Shown: positions 41,341-50,249, counted from the first letter of the stretch. The stretch: DNA of 64,000 nt from Micromonospora sp. WMMD812 (GCF_027497215.1 NZ_CP114904.1:4610001-4674000), one strand, 5' to 3'. Numbers and translations: made by a program. Notes: a model not told the origin generated them from the sequence alone.

Positions 41341-43935
41341 ATGGTTGCCGGTTTGACGCTAGTGTGTCCGGTTCGTGGCCGCCTGAAGGCGAAGTCACGG
41401 AGCGCTGACGGGCTGAAGCCTAGCGAGGAGCGGCTCCGAGTGGAAGCCATCCGCTACCTGATCGCCCGGGGCTACCCGAAGGAAAACATTCGTGTCGAGG
41501 CTGTAATCAAGCGTTTCGGCAACAGTGGCCGGAACAGCTTTAGGGCAGATATCGTCGTATTAAACCGACCCGTTGCATCTCTTCCTTCTGACGACATCGA
41601 CCGCTTGCTCAGTCACGCGGTAGTTTTGGTCGAGGTCAAGCGTGAAAACAGCGCAGCTAACGCGGCGAAAGCATTCCAAGTACTTCCGATGCTGGACTTC
41701 GCGCAACGTGAAGATTGCGTCGCAATGTATTGGGATGACGTTGAGCAGCGGGTCTACTGGCACACGCGGCATCGAGGCGTCAAGAAGCTCCACGAAGGGC
41801 CGGCGTCGGACCTACCGGGTCCGGGCCAGAAGCCGGGAGCAACCCGGCTCACCTTCGATTCGCTAGACCCTGACCGTTCACTGCTCGATATCTTCTCCAG
41901 GATCGAAGACATCCTTCACTCGGCCTCCATTGGTCCGAGCAAGCGATTCAAGGTAATGCTTCAGCTGCTGCTGGCGAAGCTGTACGACGAGCACGAGCAT
42001 TCAACAAGGCCAGACAGCCCGCTCGAACTTCAGGATTTCGGGGCTCTTGAGGTCGACCCAGCGACCGCACTTAGCGTTACTAATAAGGTTCTCAAGCGGG
42101 CGGTTACGTACTATCAGAAGTTTTTGCCTGAACCCGTCGAAGAGATGTTGCCGTTGCCCGGTCCGGTTCTGGTAGATGTGATGAAGCTTCTCGCCCCGAT
42201 CAAAGTCGTGGCGATGAAGCAGAGCGTCATCCAAGACTTCTATATGTACTTCGCGCGCCACATCTACAAGTGGGATCTGGCGCAGTATTTCACGCCGACG
42301 ACGGTCACGGAATTCGTTGTCGAGATTCTCAATCCCCGTTTTTCGGAACACGTAAAGGATCCCGCCTGCGGTAGCGCCGACTTTCTGACGGCGGCATTCC
42401 GTCGAGGCCAAGAGCAGGGCTGGCCCGACTATGCTTCCAGCATCTGGGGTGCCGACATCAGTCCAGAAGCGGTGCAGGTAGCGGTAATCAACATGATCCT
42501 TAACGGGGACGGGAAGACCAACATCTACAAGGAGGACAGCCTCCTTAAGATCAGGGCTAATGTTGCGACGTGCGACGTCGTAATCTGCAATCCACCGTTT
42601 GGAACCTCAATCGTCGAAAAAAACCCTGAAACCCTAGAGAACTTCGACCTAGGGCACCATTGGCAGCTTGACGGGAACGGTCGCTGGGTGCCGGGGGAGA
42701 GTCTTCTTGACAAGCAGGAGACCGGTATCCTCTTCGCAGAGGCTTGCGTTCAACTGCTTCGCCCTAGTGGCCGTTTGGCTCTAGTTGTCCCTAACGGGTA
42801 CCTGGGTAACCGCTCGGCACGCTATAGCCACTTCCGAGAGTGGCTACTTCGCAATTGCCGGGTTGCCGCGATCATTGGACTACCTCGGTTCACCTTTAAG
42901 GGTTCGGGTGCCGACGTATCAGCTAGCCTCATCTTCTGCGAGAAGCGTGAATCGCCGCTAGCGAGGGCTTCCGACTCTGAAGACTATGACGTTGCTGTAG
43001 AGGTGATCGAACGGGTTGGTTGGACGTTAGGTGACAAGAGAGGAGCGCCGCTTTACAAGAGGGACGCTGCTGACGGGACTCTCGTCCTTGATGAGGACGG
43101 TGACCCGATCCTAGATGCTGAGTTCGGCGACGTTCTCGCGCGAATCCGTGCTAGCGATGCTGGCCAGTTCTTCGACTGGCTGAATACCGGACTTACGCCG
43201 CCGGCCGTGGATGCCGAGGCGGGCTGGACCATCTCGGTACGGGACGTCCTGGACGACGCAAACTTGACGCTAGACCCTAAGCGGCACTGCAAGAAGTTCT
43301 CGGACCTCCGCACTCAGATTCAGTCGAAGCGTCATTTCAGACTCGGTGACGTTGTGACGTTCATTCCGGAAGGAACGACAGTTGATGGGGCGCGGACAAG
43401 CATCTCTCCTGAAAGCACGTACCGTCATGTCGAAATTGCCGATGTCGGTGTAGGCACCTACCGCTGGCATGACCGCTTGGGTTGGGAGCTGCCGTCTCGG
43501 GCTAGGCACTTGGCGGCTCCGGGGGACATCTTCGTGGGGTCGATCTGGAGCAGCGTGACGAAGTGGTTCCTCGCGGGCGAGGACTGCGCGAACATGATCG
43601 TCACGAATGGTTTCCACCGGATGCGTATTAGGCCAGAGTGCGATGAACTCGTTCTTGATTTAGTAGTCGGACTGTGCTCCGAAGCTTACGCGACGCAAAT
43701 GCGTGGTCTCGCACGCGGATCAGACGGCCTTGCTGAAATCGCCCTTACCGATCTCGCGGAAGTACTACTCCCTAGGATTGAGGATGAAGAGCTGCGTAAG
43801 GAGGTAAGCCCGTTTGTTGCCCAGCTAGTGGCTGGGTTTACAACGATCGAGGCTAAGGTCTCCGCTCTGTCGTCTGGCGCAAGACTACCCATCCCGCGTA
43901 TCGCTCCTAGGGCTGACCACACGTCAATCATCTAA
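41341..43935 (+). CDS. single-chain restriction-modification enzyme (nuclease-N6-methylase-specificity fusion)
   Basis: 864 residues. N-terminal PD-(D/E)xK-like nuclease resembling the HsdR N-terminus: Asp70 in FRADIVVLN and Glu98-x-Lys100 in VVLVEVKRE. The central adenine methylase has motif I DPACGSADFL near 340 and catalytic NPPF at 417. The C-terminal quarter resembles a target-recognition domain (HFRLGDVVTFIPEGTTVDG ... SSVTKWFLAG). Such fusions are typical of type IIG enzymes; specificity unknown, and no separate HsdR or HsdS is nearby. GC is visibly lower than neighbours, suggesting recent acquisition as cargo. AGAGG lies 8 nt before ATG 41341. Confidence 0.82.
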   Translation: MVAGLTLVCPVRGRLKAKSRSADGLKPSEERLRVEAIRYLIARGYPKENIRVEAVIKRFGNSGRNSFRADIVVLNRPVASLPSDDIDRLLSHAVVLVEVKRENSAANAAKAFQVLPMLDFAQREDCVAMYWDDVEQRVYWHTRHRGVKKLHEGPASDLPGPGQKPGATRLTFDSLDPDRSLLDIFSRIEDILHSASIGPSKRFKVMLQLLLAKLYDEHEHSTRPDSPLELQDFGALEVDPATALSVTNKVLKRAVTYYQKFLPEPVEEMLPLPGPVLVDVMKLLAPIKVVAMKQSVIQDFYMYFARHIYKWDLAQYFTPTTVTEFVVEILNPRFSEHVKDPACGSADFLTAAFRRGQEQGWPDYASSIWGADISPEAVQVAVINMILNGDGKTNIYKEDSLLKIRANVATCDVVICNPPFGTSIVEKNPETLENFDLGHHWQLDGNGRWVPGESLLDKQETGILFAEACVQLLRPSGRLALVVPNGYLGNRSARYSHFREWLLRNCRVAAIIGLPRFTFKGSGADVSASLIFCEKRESPLARASDSEDYDVAVEVIERVGWTLGDKRGAPLYKRDAADGTLVLDEDGDPILDAEFGDVLARIRASDAGQFFDWLNTGLTPPAVDAEAGWTISVRDVLDDANLTLDPKRHCKKFSDLRTQIQSKRHFRLGDVVTFIPEGTTVDGARTSISPESTYRHVEIADVGVGTYRWHDRLGWELPSRARHLAAPGDIFVGSIWSSVTKWFLAGEDCANMIVTNGFHRMRIRPECDELVLDLVVGLCSEAYATQMRGLARGSDGLAEIALTDLAEVLLPRIEDEELRKEVSPFVAQLVAGFTTIEAKVSALSSGARLPIPRIAPRADHTSII

Positions 43936-44512
43936 TCGGCCTCAGCCATCCCGTGTGCCGTCGACCCGCTCTCCGGGGGGCGGGCCGCCGCCCGGCCCGC
44001 CACCGTCAAGCGGACCTTGACACAGGCTCGGACGCTGGCGGGCCGGGCGGTGGTCTGCTCGGCTTGCCCGGGTCGACGGCAGGCGGGATGGCCTACCGCA
44101 ACCACCCACGGACCGCGACCCGCCGACGGAGCCCCGGCCATCCTGGAGCCGGAGCGCCCCCGCCGGAGGCGCAGTAGCCGCAACCTCGCGACCGCCGCCA
44201 GTTCGCCGACGCGGCCGTCGTGCGCTCCCTACGCCGCGCGGGCTCGTGGCCGCGCGGCCCGGCCGGCTGCCGGCCCACCACCTCACCCGTCAACGGTCTG
44301 TCTGTCCGCGGCGGCCCTCTGGGCTTCCCGCTTTCCGCGCCAGCCGCCGGGCGTTCTGCGTGACGGCCGCAGAGCGACAGCGGCAGCGGCCGGCGCGCGC
44401 CCAGGCGGCGGCGCGTGCGGCCCGTTAGGGGCCGCCTTGAAGACGTACAGAAACTTTGAACCACGTCGCCGGCGGCCGGCCGTCTCGTACACCCGTTCGA
44501 TAGGCTCCCGGC
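43936..44512. other. gap inside the element without a confident gene
   Basis: About 575 bp. High-GC DNA resumes here after the lower-GC methylase gene. Several overlapping ORFs exist on both strands, but all are Arg/Pro/Ala-rich with no start context or family. I see nothing definite; a decayed gene is possible. Confidence 0.45.
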
Positions 44513-44770
44513 GTGGACGTGCGTGGCCGCTGGTGGAACGGGGCGTGGGGCAGGATCGCTCGCCGAGATATTTGGCTGGTCTTCGACGGCCAACGGTGGC
44601 GGGTACGCGGTCGCCTGGGAGGAGACGGGGGCAGAGAGGTCGCTTACGACTTCGCCGACGAGAGCGCGGCTCGCCTGATGGTCGACCGGATGATGACTAC
44701 ATCTGCCGGTAGGTGGCGTGATCTCACGGAGTCCCTGCGGCGAGAGTCCGACCGTCGGAATGTCGACTAG
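44513..44770 (+). CDS. hypothetical protein of the element
   Basis: 85 residues from GTG 44513. Composition and codon use look genuine (WWNGAWGRIARRDIWLVFDG; SAARLMVDRMM). No family recognised. Lies on the plus strand at the end of the R-M cargo region. Confidence 0.5.
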   Translation: MDVRGRWWNGAWGRIARRDIWLVFDGQRWRVRGRLGGDGGREVAYDFADESAARLMVDRMMTTSAGRWRDLTESLRRESDRRNVD

Positions 44771-44787
44771 CCACGACGCGAACCAAT

Positions 44788-45336
44788 TCAGCGGCAGGAG
44801 TCGGCGCGAACCTGCACGCCGCACCAGGTCGGCAAGTCCGCCTCCCATACTCGCCAGCCGCTCGCTGATCGCCGAGTCTCAAAACGCCACGCGTGTTCGG
44901 TGCCAGCCATGCTTGTAGGACTGCCCCACCAGATCGGCCGGACGTGCGCAGTCACCTTCACGCGGTTATCGCCCTGGTCCTCGACGTCGAACGGTCCCAC
45001 CATCTCGAGTTTCGACGGCACTCGGGCACGCTCCAACTCGCCGCGGTAACGACGCCACTGCCGGAGCAGCTCGTCACGGCGTCCATCGACCAGAACTCTC
45101 GACAGCCCCAGTTCCTCCCCGCTGCTCATCTGAAGTACGTAGACAGTCACCGCCGCCTCTGGGCTCGCCTCGCCTCGCTCTGCCTCCACCTGCTTGTGGA
45201 CTGCCCACGACACGGGCACGGCCACGACACCGGTGCATAGGACGGCCACAAGCGAGAGAACCACCCAGGGCCAGTGAGACGACTTGCTCGGCGCAGCTCT
45301 GTGGGCTGGCAAACCTAGTTCCTGCCCCGATCCCAT
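44788..45336 (-). CDS. hypothetical membrane-anchored protein of the element
   Basis: 182 residues. A short cytoplasmic N-terminus, one transmembrane segment (WPWVVLSLVAVLCTGVVAVPV), then a domain with SPEAAVTVYVLQMSSGEELGLSRVLVDG and a two-Cys C-terminal tail (PTWCGVQVRADSC). The layout resembles small plasmid-encoded Streptomyces proteins of unknown role. The start could also be TTG 45345. Confidence 0.6.
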   Translation of the reverse strand: MGSGQELGLPAHRAAPSKSSHWPWVVLSLVAVLCTGVVAVPVSWAVHKQVEAERGEASPEAAVTVYVLQMSSGEELGLSRVLVDGRRDELLRQWRRYRGELERARVPSKLEMVGPFDVEDQGDNRVKVTAHVRPIWWGSPTSMAGTEHAWRFETRRSASGWRVWEADLPTWCGVQVRADSCR

Positions 45337-45382
45337 GCTCCGCAAGATATGACGTGTGTGGATCTTTGGCCAGCCCGGACGC

Positions 45383-46132
45383 TCAGACGGGCGTTCCGAT
45401 GGCTAGGTCTCGGAGTGCCACCGCTCTAGCTTCGATCAGCTTCATGCGAAGTTGCCACTCCTCGGTGGCCGTCCAGCCGGCTTGCGCGGTGATCTGGTCG
45501 GGGTGCTTCCGGTACAGCAAGCCAGGCTCGGCGATGAAGAATCCGTCGGCAACCACTGAGGCAGCGAGCAGCAGTCCGGTATCTTCTCCGCCCGGCAAGG
45601 CCATCCATCCGCCCAGGGCAAGTGCCAGCTCTCGCCGGATGCACAGGGTTGCCGGGTGCACCGGAAGTCCGTAGTTGTGCTGCTGAAAATAGGTCAGGAC
45701 ATCGGTCCGTTGCAGCTTGCCCCCGGGCGGATCCGCGTGCTGCCACCCAATCGTTGATCCATCGGGCAGCAGGTCGAGGACGCTCGATGTCGTCCAACCA
45801 ACATCAGCCCGACCCGTTACGGCATCGATCTCGCGTGCCAGCGCACCAGGGGTCAGCTGGTCGTCGGCGTCAAGAACGCGCAGTAGATCGCCGTCGCTAC
45901 GGGCCATGGCCATGTTGCGGGCGACGCCAGGACCGCCCGGCTTGCCGGTTGCAACGTGGATGCGGGGGTCAGCTGGGAGGGCAGTCGCAACCTTGCCGGT
46001 GCGCCCGTCCTCCTGGACTAGCCACTCCCACGTCCAGCCGTCTGGCAGCTCCTGGGAGCGCAAGGATTCATAGGCGTCGGCTAGGTAGGGGATGCTCGGC
46101 GTGTGAACCGGGGTGATGACGGAGATTTTCAC
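45383..46132 (-). CDS. GT2-family glycosyltransferase
   Basis: 249 residues from GTG 46132, which overlaps the GntR stop (GTGA). Nucleotide-sugar fold with ISVITPVHTPSIPYLADAYESL, the catalytic DxD-type LRVLDADDQL, and late GGEDTGLLLAASVV. Cytoplasmic, no transmembrane helices. Transfer of an unknown sugar. Coupling to the element's GntR regulator suggests it is controlled with the transfer functions. Confidence 0.82.
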   Translation of the reverse strand: MKISVITPVHTPSIPYLADAYESLRSQELPDGWTWEWLVQEDGRTGKVATALPADPRIHVATGKPGGPGVARNMAMARSDGDLLRVLDADDQLTPGALAREIDAVTGRADVGWTTSSVLDLLPDGSTIGWQHADPPGGKLQRTDVLTYFQQHNYGLPVHPATLCIRRELALALGGWMALPGGEDTGLLLAASVVADGFFIAEPGLLYRKHPDQITAQAGWTATEEWQLRMKLIEARAVALRDLAIGTPV

Positions 46133-46920
46133 TCGGACCACCGCGCGAGCTTCGTGGTGTAGACGAACTCGGTCCGGTCGCCGGGGAGCACGACGTTTGA
46201 TACCTCGACAACGCAGTCCTTGGTGTCGATGGAGGCCTTGCGGAGGATGAGCACCGACACCCCTGGGGGCAGCTTCAGGGCATCCGCTTCATCCGCCGAG
46301 GGCGGGCGTGCGGTGATCTCGTCAACGATCCGGTCTAGCTCGATACCGATGGTGAACAGCTGGTTCTGGGTTCCACCAGGCCACGGCTCGTTGTGGGCAT
46401 CGAGCAGCGCGGGATTCTCGGCAACCACGTCGTAGACCATGTAGGACGTGTTGAGGCTGAGTGGCACCCGTTCCTTCCGCGAGCTTGTGCGGTAGACGCG
46501 CTCAAGCATCTTGGCCCCGACGGGAACGCTGAAGAGACGGGCGAGATCGGCGCTTGCCGGCACGGTCCGGTACTCCGCCGAGAACTCAAGATCCTGCATG
46601 GTCAATCCCGTGTCCCGCTCGGTCGCACCTGTGCGACGTCGTTGGGACTCGGGGAGCCGGGCTCGGTCCTTCTCCCACTGGTACCGGTCGGGAGAGCGCC
46701 GCACTCGTTGACGGGGCGCCCGAACGAAGGTGCCTCGGCCGTGCCGGCGGTCGACGAGACCTTCTGCTTCAAGTGCGTCGAGCGCCTGCCGCACGACGGG
46801 CAAGCTCACCTCGTAGTCGGCCTTCAGTGTCTGCTCATTCGGCAGCTTGCTACCGGGCTCCAGGTCGCCCGAATGGATCTTTTCCCGCCACTCTGCGGCG
46901 ATCCGCTCCCATTTGGCCAT
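46129..46920 (-). CDS. GntR-family regulator (KorSA-like) of the element
   Basis: 263 residues. N-terminal winged helix (WREKIHSGDLEPGSKLPNEQTLKADYEVSLPVVRQALDALEAEGLVDRRHGRGTFV) and a C-terminal UTRA ligand domain (RVYRTSSRKERVPLSLNTSYM). In pSAM2-like elements a GntR protein (KorSA) represses excision/replication genes. Two palindromes just upstream (46955, 47007) are the likely operators, one near its own start. Confidence 0.88.
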   Translation of the reverse strand: MAKWERIAAEWREKIHSGDLEPGSKLPNEQTLKADYEVSLPVVRQALDALEAEGLVDRRHGRGTFVRAPRQRVRRSPDRYQWEKDRARLPESQRRRTGATERDTGLTMQDLEFSAEYRTVPASADLARLFSVPVGAKMLERVYRTSSRKERVPLSLNTSYMVYDVVAENPALLDAHNEPWPGGTQNQLFTIGIELDRIVDEITARPPSADEADALKLPPGVSVLILRKASIDTKDCVVEVSNVVLPGDRTEFVYTTKLARWSE

Positions 46921-46954
46921 GTCTACATACTCCTTCGCCTCAGCTCCAGTTTAG

Positions 46955-47020
46955 GTCTTCATGAAGTCTTGACGCGATCGGACGAACCGTCGTAGCTTGT
47001 CTATACGTCTTCATGAAGAC
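46955..47020. promoter_or_regulatory. GntR operators around a divergent promoter
   Basis: GTCTTCATGAAGTC (46955-46968) and the perfect palindrome GTCTTCATGAAGAC (47007-47020). Between them lies a sigma-70-like promoter reading rightward: TTGACG (46969-46974) and TAGCTT (46993-46998), 18-bp spacer. Binding is inferred from position and symmetry. Confidence 0.7.
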
Positions 47021-47074
47021 ATGAAGAGGACGGAGTGCACCGACGAGCGGTGCCCCAGCAGACAGGAGACAGCC

Positions 47075-47392
47075 TTGAAGCTGTACGTGGACACCACGCG
47101 CAAGCAGGTGACGGCGTCGAAGGACCCGGAGCCGAAGAACGACCAGAACGGCAACCAGAAGTCCGAGAAGAACACGGGCCGGCTCATGTGGTCCACCCAG
47201 GTCTTCGTACTCGACGAGAACGGCGGCGAGGTCATCACCATCACCACGGCGGGAGAGAAGCCGGGCGTGAAGGTGGGCGACTTCGTCGAGGTCGAGCAGT
47301 TGGAGGCCATTCCGTGGGCGACCAACGGGCGTAACGGCGTCGCGTTCCGGGCGGTCTCGCTGAAGCCGAAGACTGGCACCTCGGCCAAGTAG
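47075..47392 (+). CDS. small conserved-type element protein
   Basis: 105 residues from TTG 47075 with AGGAGA 7 nt upstream; an in-frame ATG at 47021 is the alternative. Basic N-terminus (KLYVDTTRKQVTASKDPEP), then a beta-rich part (TQVFVLDENGGEVITITTAG...VEVEQLEAIPW). First gene of the plus-strand transfer run, directly behind the GntR operators. Function unknown. Confidence 0.65.
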   Translation: MKLYVDTTRKQVTASKDPEPKNDQNGNQKSEKNTGRLMWSTQVFVLDENGGEVITITTAGEKPGVKVGDFVEVEQLEAIPWATNGRNGVAFRAVSLKPKTGTSAK

Positions 47393-47497
47393 GTCCCTCG
47401 CACGGCGTGCTGTGTGAGCCACTGGTGTCCGTGGCTCGCTGAAGCGGCCTAACTGGTCCGCTGACCCAACATCCCTGAACTGGTCCGGGAGTGTTCC

Positions 47498-47598
47498 TGA
47501 CTCCTACATTCCCGGCCCCGTCTCCGCCATGCGGTGACGAAAAGGAAATGGCCCGGGGTCGGTACTGACTCCTACATCTGCCGACCCCGGTGCCGCCA
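47498..47598. repeat. direct repeats and hairpin upstream of the transfer genes
   Basis: Two imperfect copies of about 32 bp (47498-47529 and 47566-47598), each starting TGACTCCTACAT and ending CCGCCA, and a 9-bp perfect hairpin CGGGGTCGG/CCGACCCCG (47554-47562 and 47581-47589). A cis-acting transfer or regulatory site is possible. Confidence 0.5.
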
Positions 47599-47635
47599 AC
47601 TCATCCGACCCAACTCGCGATTGGGAGGACTCGTC

Positions 47636-48577
47636 GTGTCCAAGTCTAGCCCCCGCCGCCCCTTCGGCGGGAAGTCCAGCGGAACGGTGACGGTCATCGA
47701 GGCCAAGGTCCACCGGTCCTCCGCGCGGAACGCCCGGCTGGCGTTCATCCTCACGGCGGTCATCGTCGGCGTCCTGTCCGCCGTGGTGGCCGCGTCCTAC
47801 ATGCACCCGATCCTGGCTCTCATCGTCGGCGCGCTGATCGGCGTGCCGGTCGGCGGGATCGTGTGGGTGCTGGTCCGCATCTGGCCGGTCCTGCGGCTGC
47901 TGTGGTGGTGGCTCCCGGAAATCGGGATCACCGTCGGCGTGCTCACCTTCTGGGTGCAGCTCGCCAACCACACCCCCGCCGTGGTGACGCTCCTCGTGGT
48001 CGCCCTGGTCGTGGGTGTCCCGGCCGCCGTGCCGGTCATCCGCCACCAGCTGGTGGCGTGGGCGTGGTGCCTGATCGTGCGGCATCGGCTGCGTGTGTGC
48101 TTCGCGCAGTTCATCATCGCCAACCAGTCCGGGTCGCTGCCGCTGATCCTGTGGGCTCGTCCCACCCCGGTCGGTGAGCGGGTCTGGGTGTATCTCCGCC
48201 CGGGCCTGTCGGCCAAGGACCTGGAAGGCCGGCTCGACAAGATCGCCGTGACCTGCCACGCCTCCACCGTGCTCATCGAGCGCGCGTCGGAGCGCAACGC
48301 CGCCTATCTGCGGTTCGACATCAAGCGCCGTGAAGTCCTCACCGCCGATGTCGCCTCGCCGCTGGTCGACGTGATCGACCCGGACACCCCGACGGTCGAG
48401 CAGGCACCGCTGACGGTGCCGACCGCCCTGGACCTGCCGGACGTCGACGTACCGACGATCACCCTCCCGGCCCAGGGGCGGCCGGCGAAGAAGCCGGCCA
48501 CCGCCGCCAACGGCAGCAAGCCCGCGGCGTCGTCCGCGTCGTCCATCCCCGACGACGACGTCAACGACTGGATCTGA
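47636..48577 (+). CDS. membrane protein of the transfer module, likely partner of the FtsK-like translocase
   Basis: 313 residues from GTG 47636 (GGGAGG upstream). Four hydrophobic segments between about residues 40 and 140 (LAFILTAVIVGVLSAVVAAS; PILALIVGALIGVPVGGIVW and two more), then a soluble domain and a Lys/Ala/Ser-rich tail. In pSAM2-type elements the translocase has its own membrane part; here membrane and ATPase parts appear to be on separate proteins. Followed by the FtsK-like gene after about 85 bp. Confidence 0.65.
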   Translation: MSKSSPRRPFGGKSSGTVTVIEAKVHRSSARNARLAFILTAVIVGVLSAVVAASYMHPILALIVGALIGVPVGGIVWVLVRIWPVLRLLWWWLPEIGITVGVLTFWVQLANHTPAVVTLLVVALVVGVPAAVPVIRHQLVAWAWCLIVRHRLRVCFAQFIIANQSGSLPLILWARPTPVGERVWVYLRPGLSAKDLEGRLDKIAVTCHASTVLIERASERNAAYLRFDIKRREVLTADVASPLVDVIDPDTPTVEQAPLTVPTALDLPDVDVPTITLPAQGRPAKKPATAANGSKPAASSASSIPDDDVNDWI

Positions 48578-48663
48578 TCCCCACCCAACCCGGACGCGAG
48601 GAGCCCTGCGGGCTCGTTCGTGTGGCTCCTCGCGCCCACTCATCGCCCAAGGAGGGCAACCCC

Positions 48664-49521
48664 ATGGCTGTCATCGCCGAAGCGGCCCCCGTGCCGGTGG
48701 GGCCTGGCCTGTCGATGTTCGACCCCATCTTCGTCGGCATCGACGAGTTCGGTCAGCCCGTCTACATCACCCTCGCCTACCGCAACCTCCTCGCCGGCGG
48801 CGAGCCCGGCGGAGGTAAGTCCGGCCTGCTCAACTGCATCGCCGCCCACGCCGCCCTCTCCGTCGACAGCCGCCTGGTGCTGCTGGACGGCAAGCTCGTC
48901 GAACTCGGGCAGTGGGAAGACGTGGCTGACGCGTTCATCGGCCCCGACATCACCGAAGCCCTCAACGTGCTGCGGCGGCTTCAGGTCGTGATGAACAACC
49001 GCTACGCCTGGCTGCGCGCCCACGGGCGCCGCAAGGTGACCGCCCTCGACGGGCTGACGGTCATCACCGTCCTGGTCGACGAGATCGCCTACTACTCCGC
49101 CACCGTCGGCGCCAAGCAGGAGCAGGAAGAGTTCGTCGCGCTCCTGCGTGACCTGGTCGCCCGGGGCCGTGCCGCCGGCATCCCGGTCGTGGCCGCCACG
49201 CAGCGGCCGTCGTTCGACATCATCCCGACCTCGCTGCGGGACCTGTTCGGCTACCGGGCGGCGTTCCGCTGCACCACCCCCAACTCGTCGAACATCGTTC
49301 TGGGTCACGGGTGGGCGGAGCAGGGCTACTCCGCCACCGACATCTCACCGACCAACCAGGGCGCGGCCTACCTCATCGCCGAAGGCGGCATCCCCCGCCG
49401 CATCAAGGTCGCCTACCTCACCGACACCCAGATCTCGGGCATCGCCGACTACGCCGCCTGGATCCGCAGACCCGCCACCACCCCGGCCGGCACCCCCACT
49501 GAATGGGAGGCCGTGGCATGA
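48664..49521 (+). CDS. FtsK/SpoIIIE-type DNA translocase of the element (TraB/TraSA-like)
   Basis: 285 residues from ATG 48664 (AAGGAGG upstream). Walker A GEPGGGKSGLL with Lys52, Walker B ITVLVDEIAYY (Asp139/Glu140), and a RecA-like core with ATQRPSFDIIPTSLRDLFGYRAAFR. Hexameric FtsK-like pumps move double-stranded DNA between hyphal cells in streptomycete elements. This one is short and lacks transmembrane helices, so it probably works with the membrane protein upstream. Its stop overlaps the next ATG (ATGA). Confidence 0.88.
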   Translation: MAVIAEAAPVPVGPGLSMFDPIFVGIDEFGQPVYITLAYRNLLAGGEPGGGKSGLLNCIAAHAALSVDSRLVLLDGKLVELGQWEDVADAFIGPDITEALNVLRRLQVVMNNRYAWLRAHGRRKVTALDGLTVITVLVDEIAYYSATVGAKQEQEEFVALLRDLVARGRAAGIPVVAATQRPSFDIIPTSLRDLFGYRAAFRCTTPNSSNIVLGHGWAEQGYSATDISPTNQGAAYLIAEGGIPRRIKVAYLTDTQISGIADYAAWIRRPATTPAGTPTEWEAVA

Positions 49522-49727
49522 CCACCCGAGAGCGCACCTACGCCCGCGCCAACAACCAGCGCGCCAACCAATACACCGAGATGTGGATCGTCGGCACTCC
49601 GGAGGACCTGGCCGTGATGATCCACGCCGCCAGTAAAACCGGCCGGCTCGTCTTCGTCTCCGCCCCGCACCAGATGGGCGTGGACGACATCCGCCATCGC
49701 CGCTACCTGCGGCTGCGCACCCGATAA
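49518..49727 (+). CDS. small hypothetical protein of the transfer run
   Basis: 69 residues; ATG overlaps the translocase stop by 4 bp (ATGA). Basic and Arg-rich, with a hydrophobic middle (WIVGTPEDLAVMIHAASKTGRLVFVSAP). No family recognised. Translational coupling is the main support. Confidence 0.65.
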   Translation: MTTRERTYARANNQRANQYTEMWIVGTPEDLAVMIHAASKTGRLVFVSAPHQMGVDDIRHRRYLRLRTR

Positions 49728-49814
49728 CCGGCCGACGGAACCGGCTCACGCCCTGGAAAGCAGACCGGTTCCGCCGACCTCCACCAACAGCCCTTTCGAA
49801 AGGACGTGGCTGCC

Positions 49815-50249
49815 ATGAAGGCTACCCACAACCCACCCACCGGAGTCCAGGTCACACCCGCTGACCTGCTCCGGATGGCCGCCCTCTACCTGCGCCGGCA
49901 CGGCTGGCACCAGGGCACCTATTACGCCACCACCGACACCCCCACCCCGCCGGCCTGCCTGGTCGGCGCGATCGGCATCGCCTGCGCCGGACACCGCGTC
50001 GAGCACTTCTCCGACCTCGAACCCGACGACCGACACGCCTACCTCGACGCCATCGCCGTCCTGGTCGACTACCTCGACGACCACTACCCCATCCACCTGT
50101 TCGACGACGACGGCCTCTGCATCGACGAGCACACCTCCCCCTACTCCTGGAACGACGACCCGCTCTGCACCGCCGAGAAGGTGATCGCGGCCCTGGAAGG
50201 TGCCGCGAAGCAGTGGGACCGCCTCCACACCGAGGGAGGCGAGAACTGA
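49815..50249 (+). CDS. DUF6197-like protein of the element
   Basis: 144 residues from ATG 49815 (AAAGGA upstream). Helical N-terminus (VTPADLLRMAALYLRRHGWHQG), a CLVGAIGIACAG core and Asp-rich loops. This pattern recurs in actinobacterial elements; I believe it is the DUF6197 family but cannot check. Function unknown. Confidence 0.65.
   Translation: MKATHNPPTGVQVTPADLLRMAALYLRRHGWHQGTYYATTDTPTPPACLVGAIGIACAGHRVEHFSDLEPDDRHAYLDAIAVLVDYLDDHYPIHLFDDDGLCIDEHTSPYSWNDDPLCTAEKVIAALEGAAKQWDRLHTEGGEN

Noticed and set aside
47393..47635. TraB recognition octamers (GACCCGGA)
   Set aside because: Not found; the repeats present are of a different sequence.
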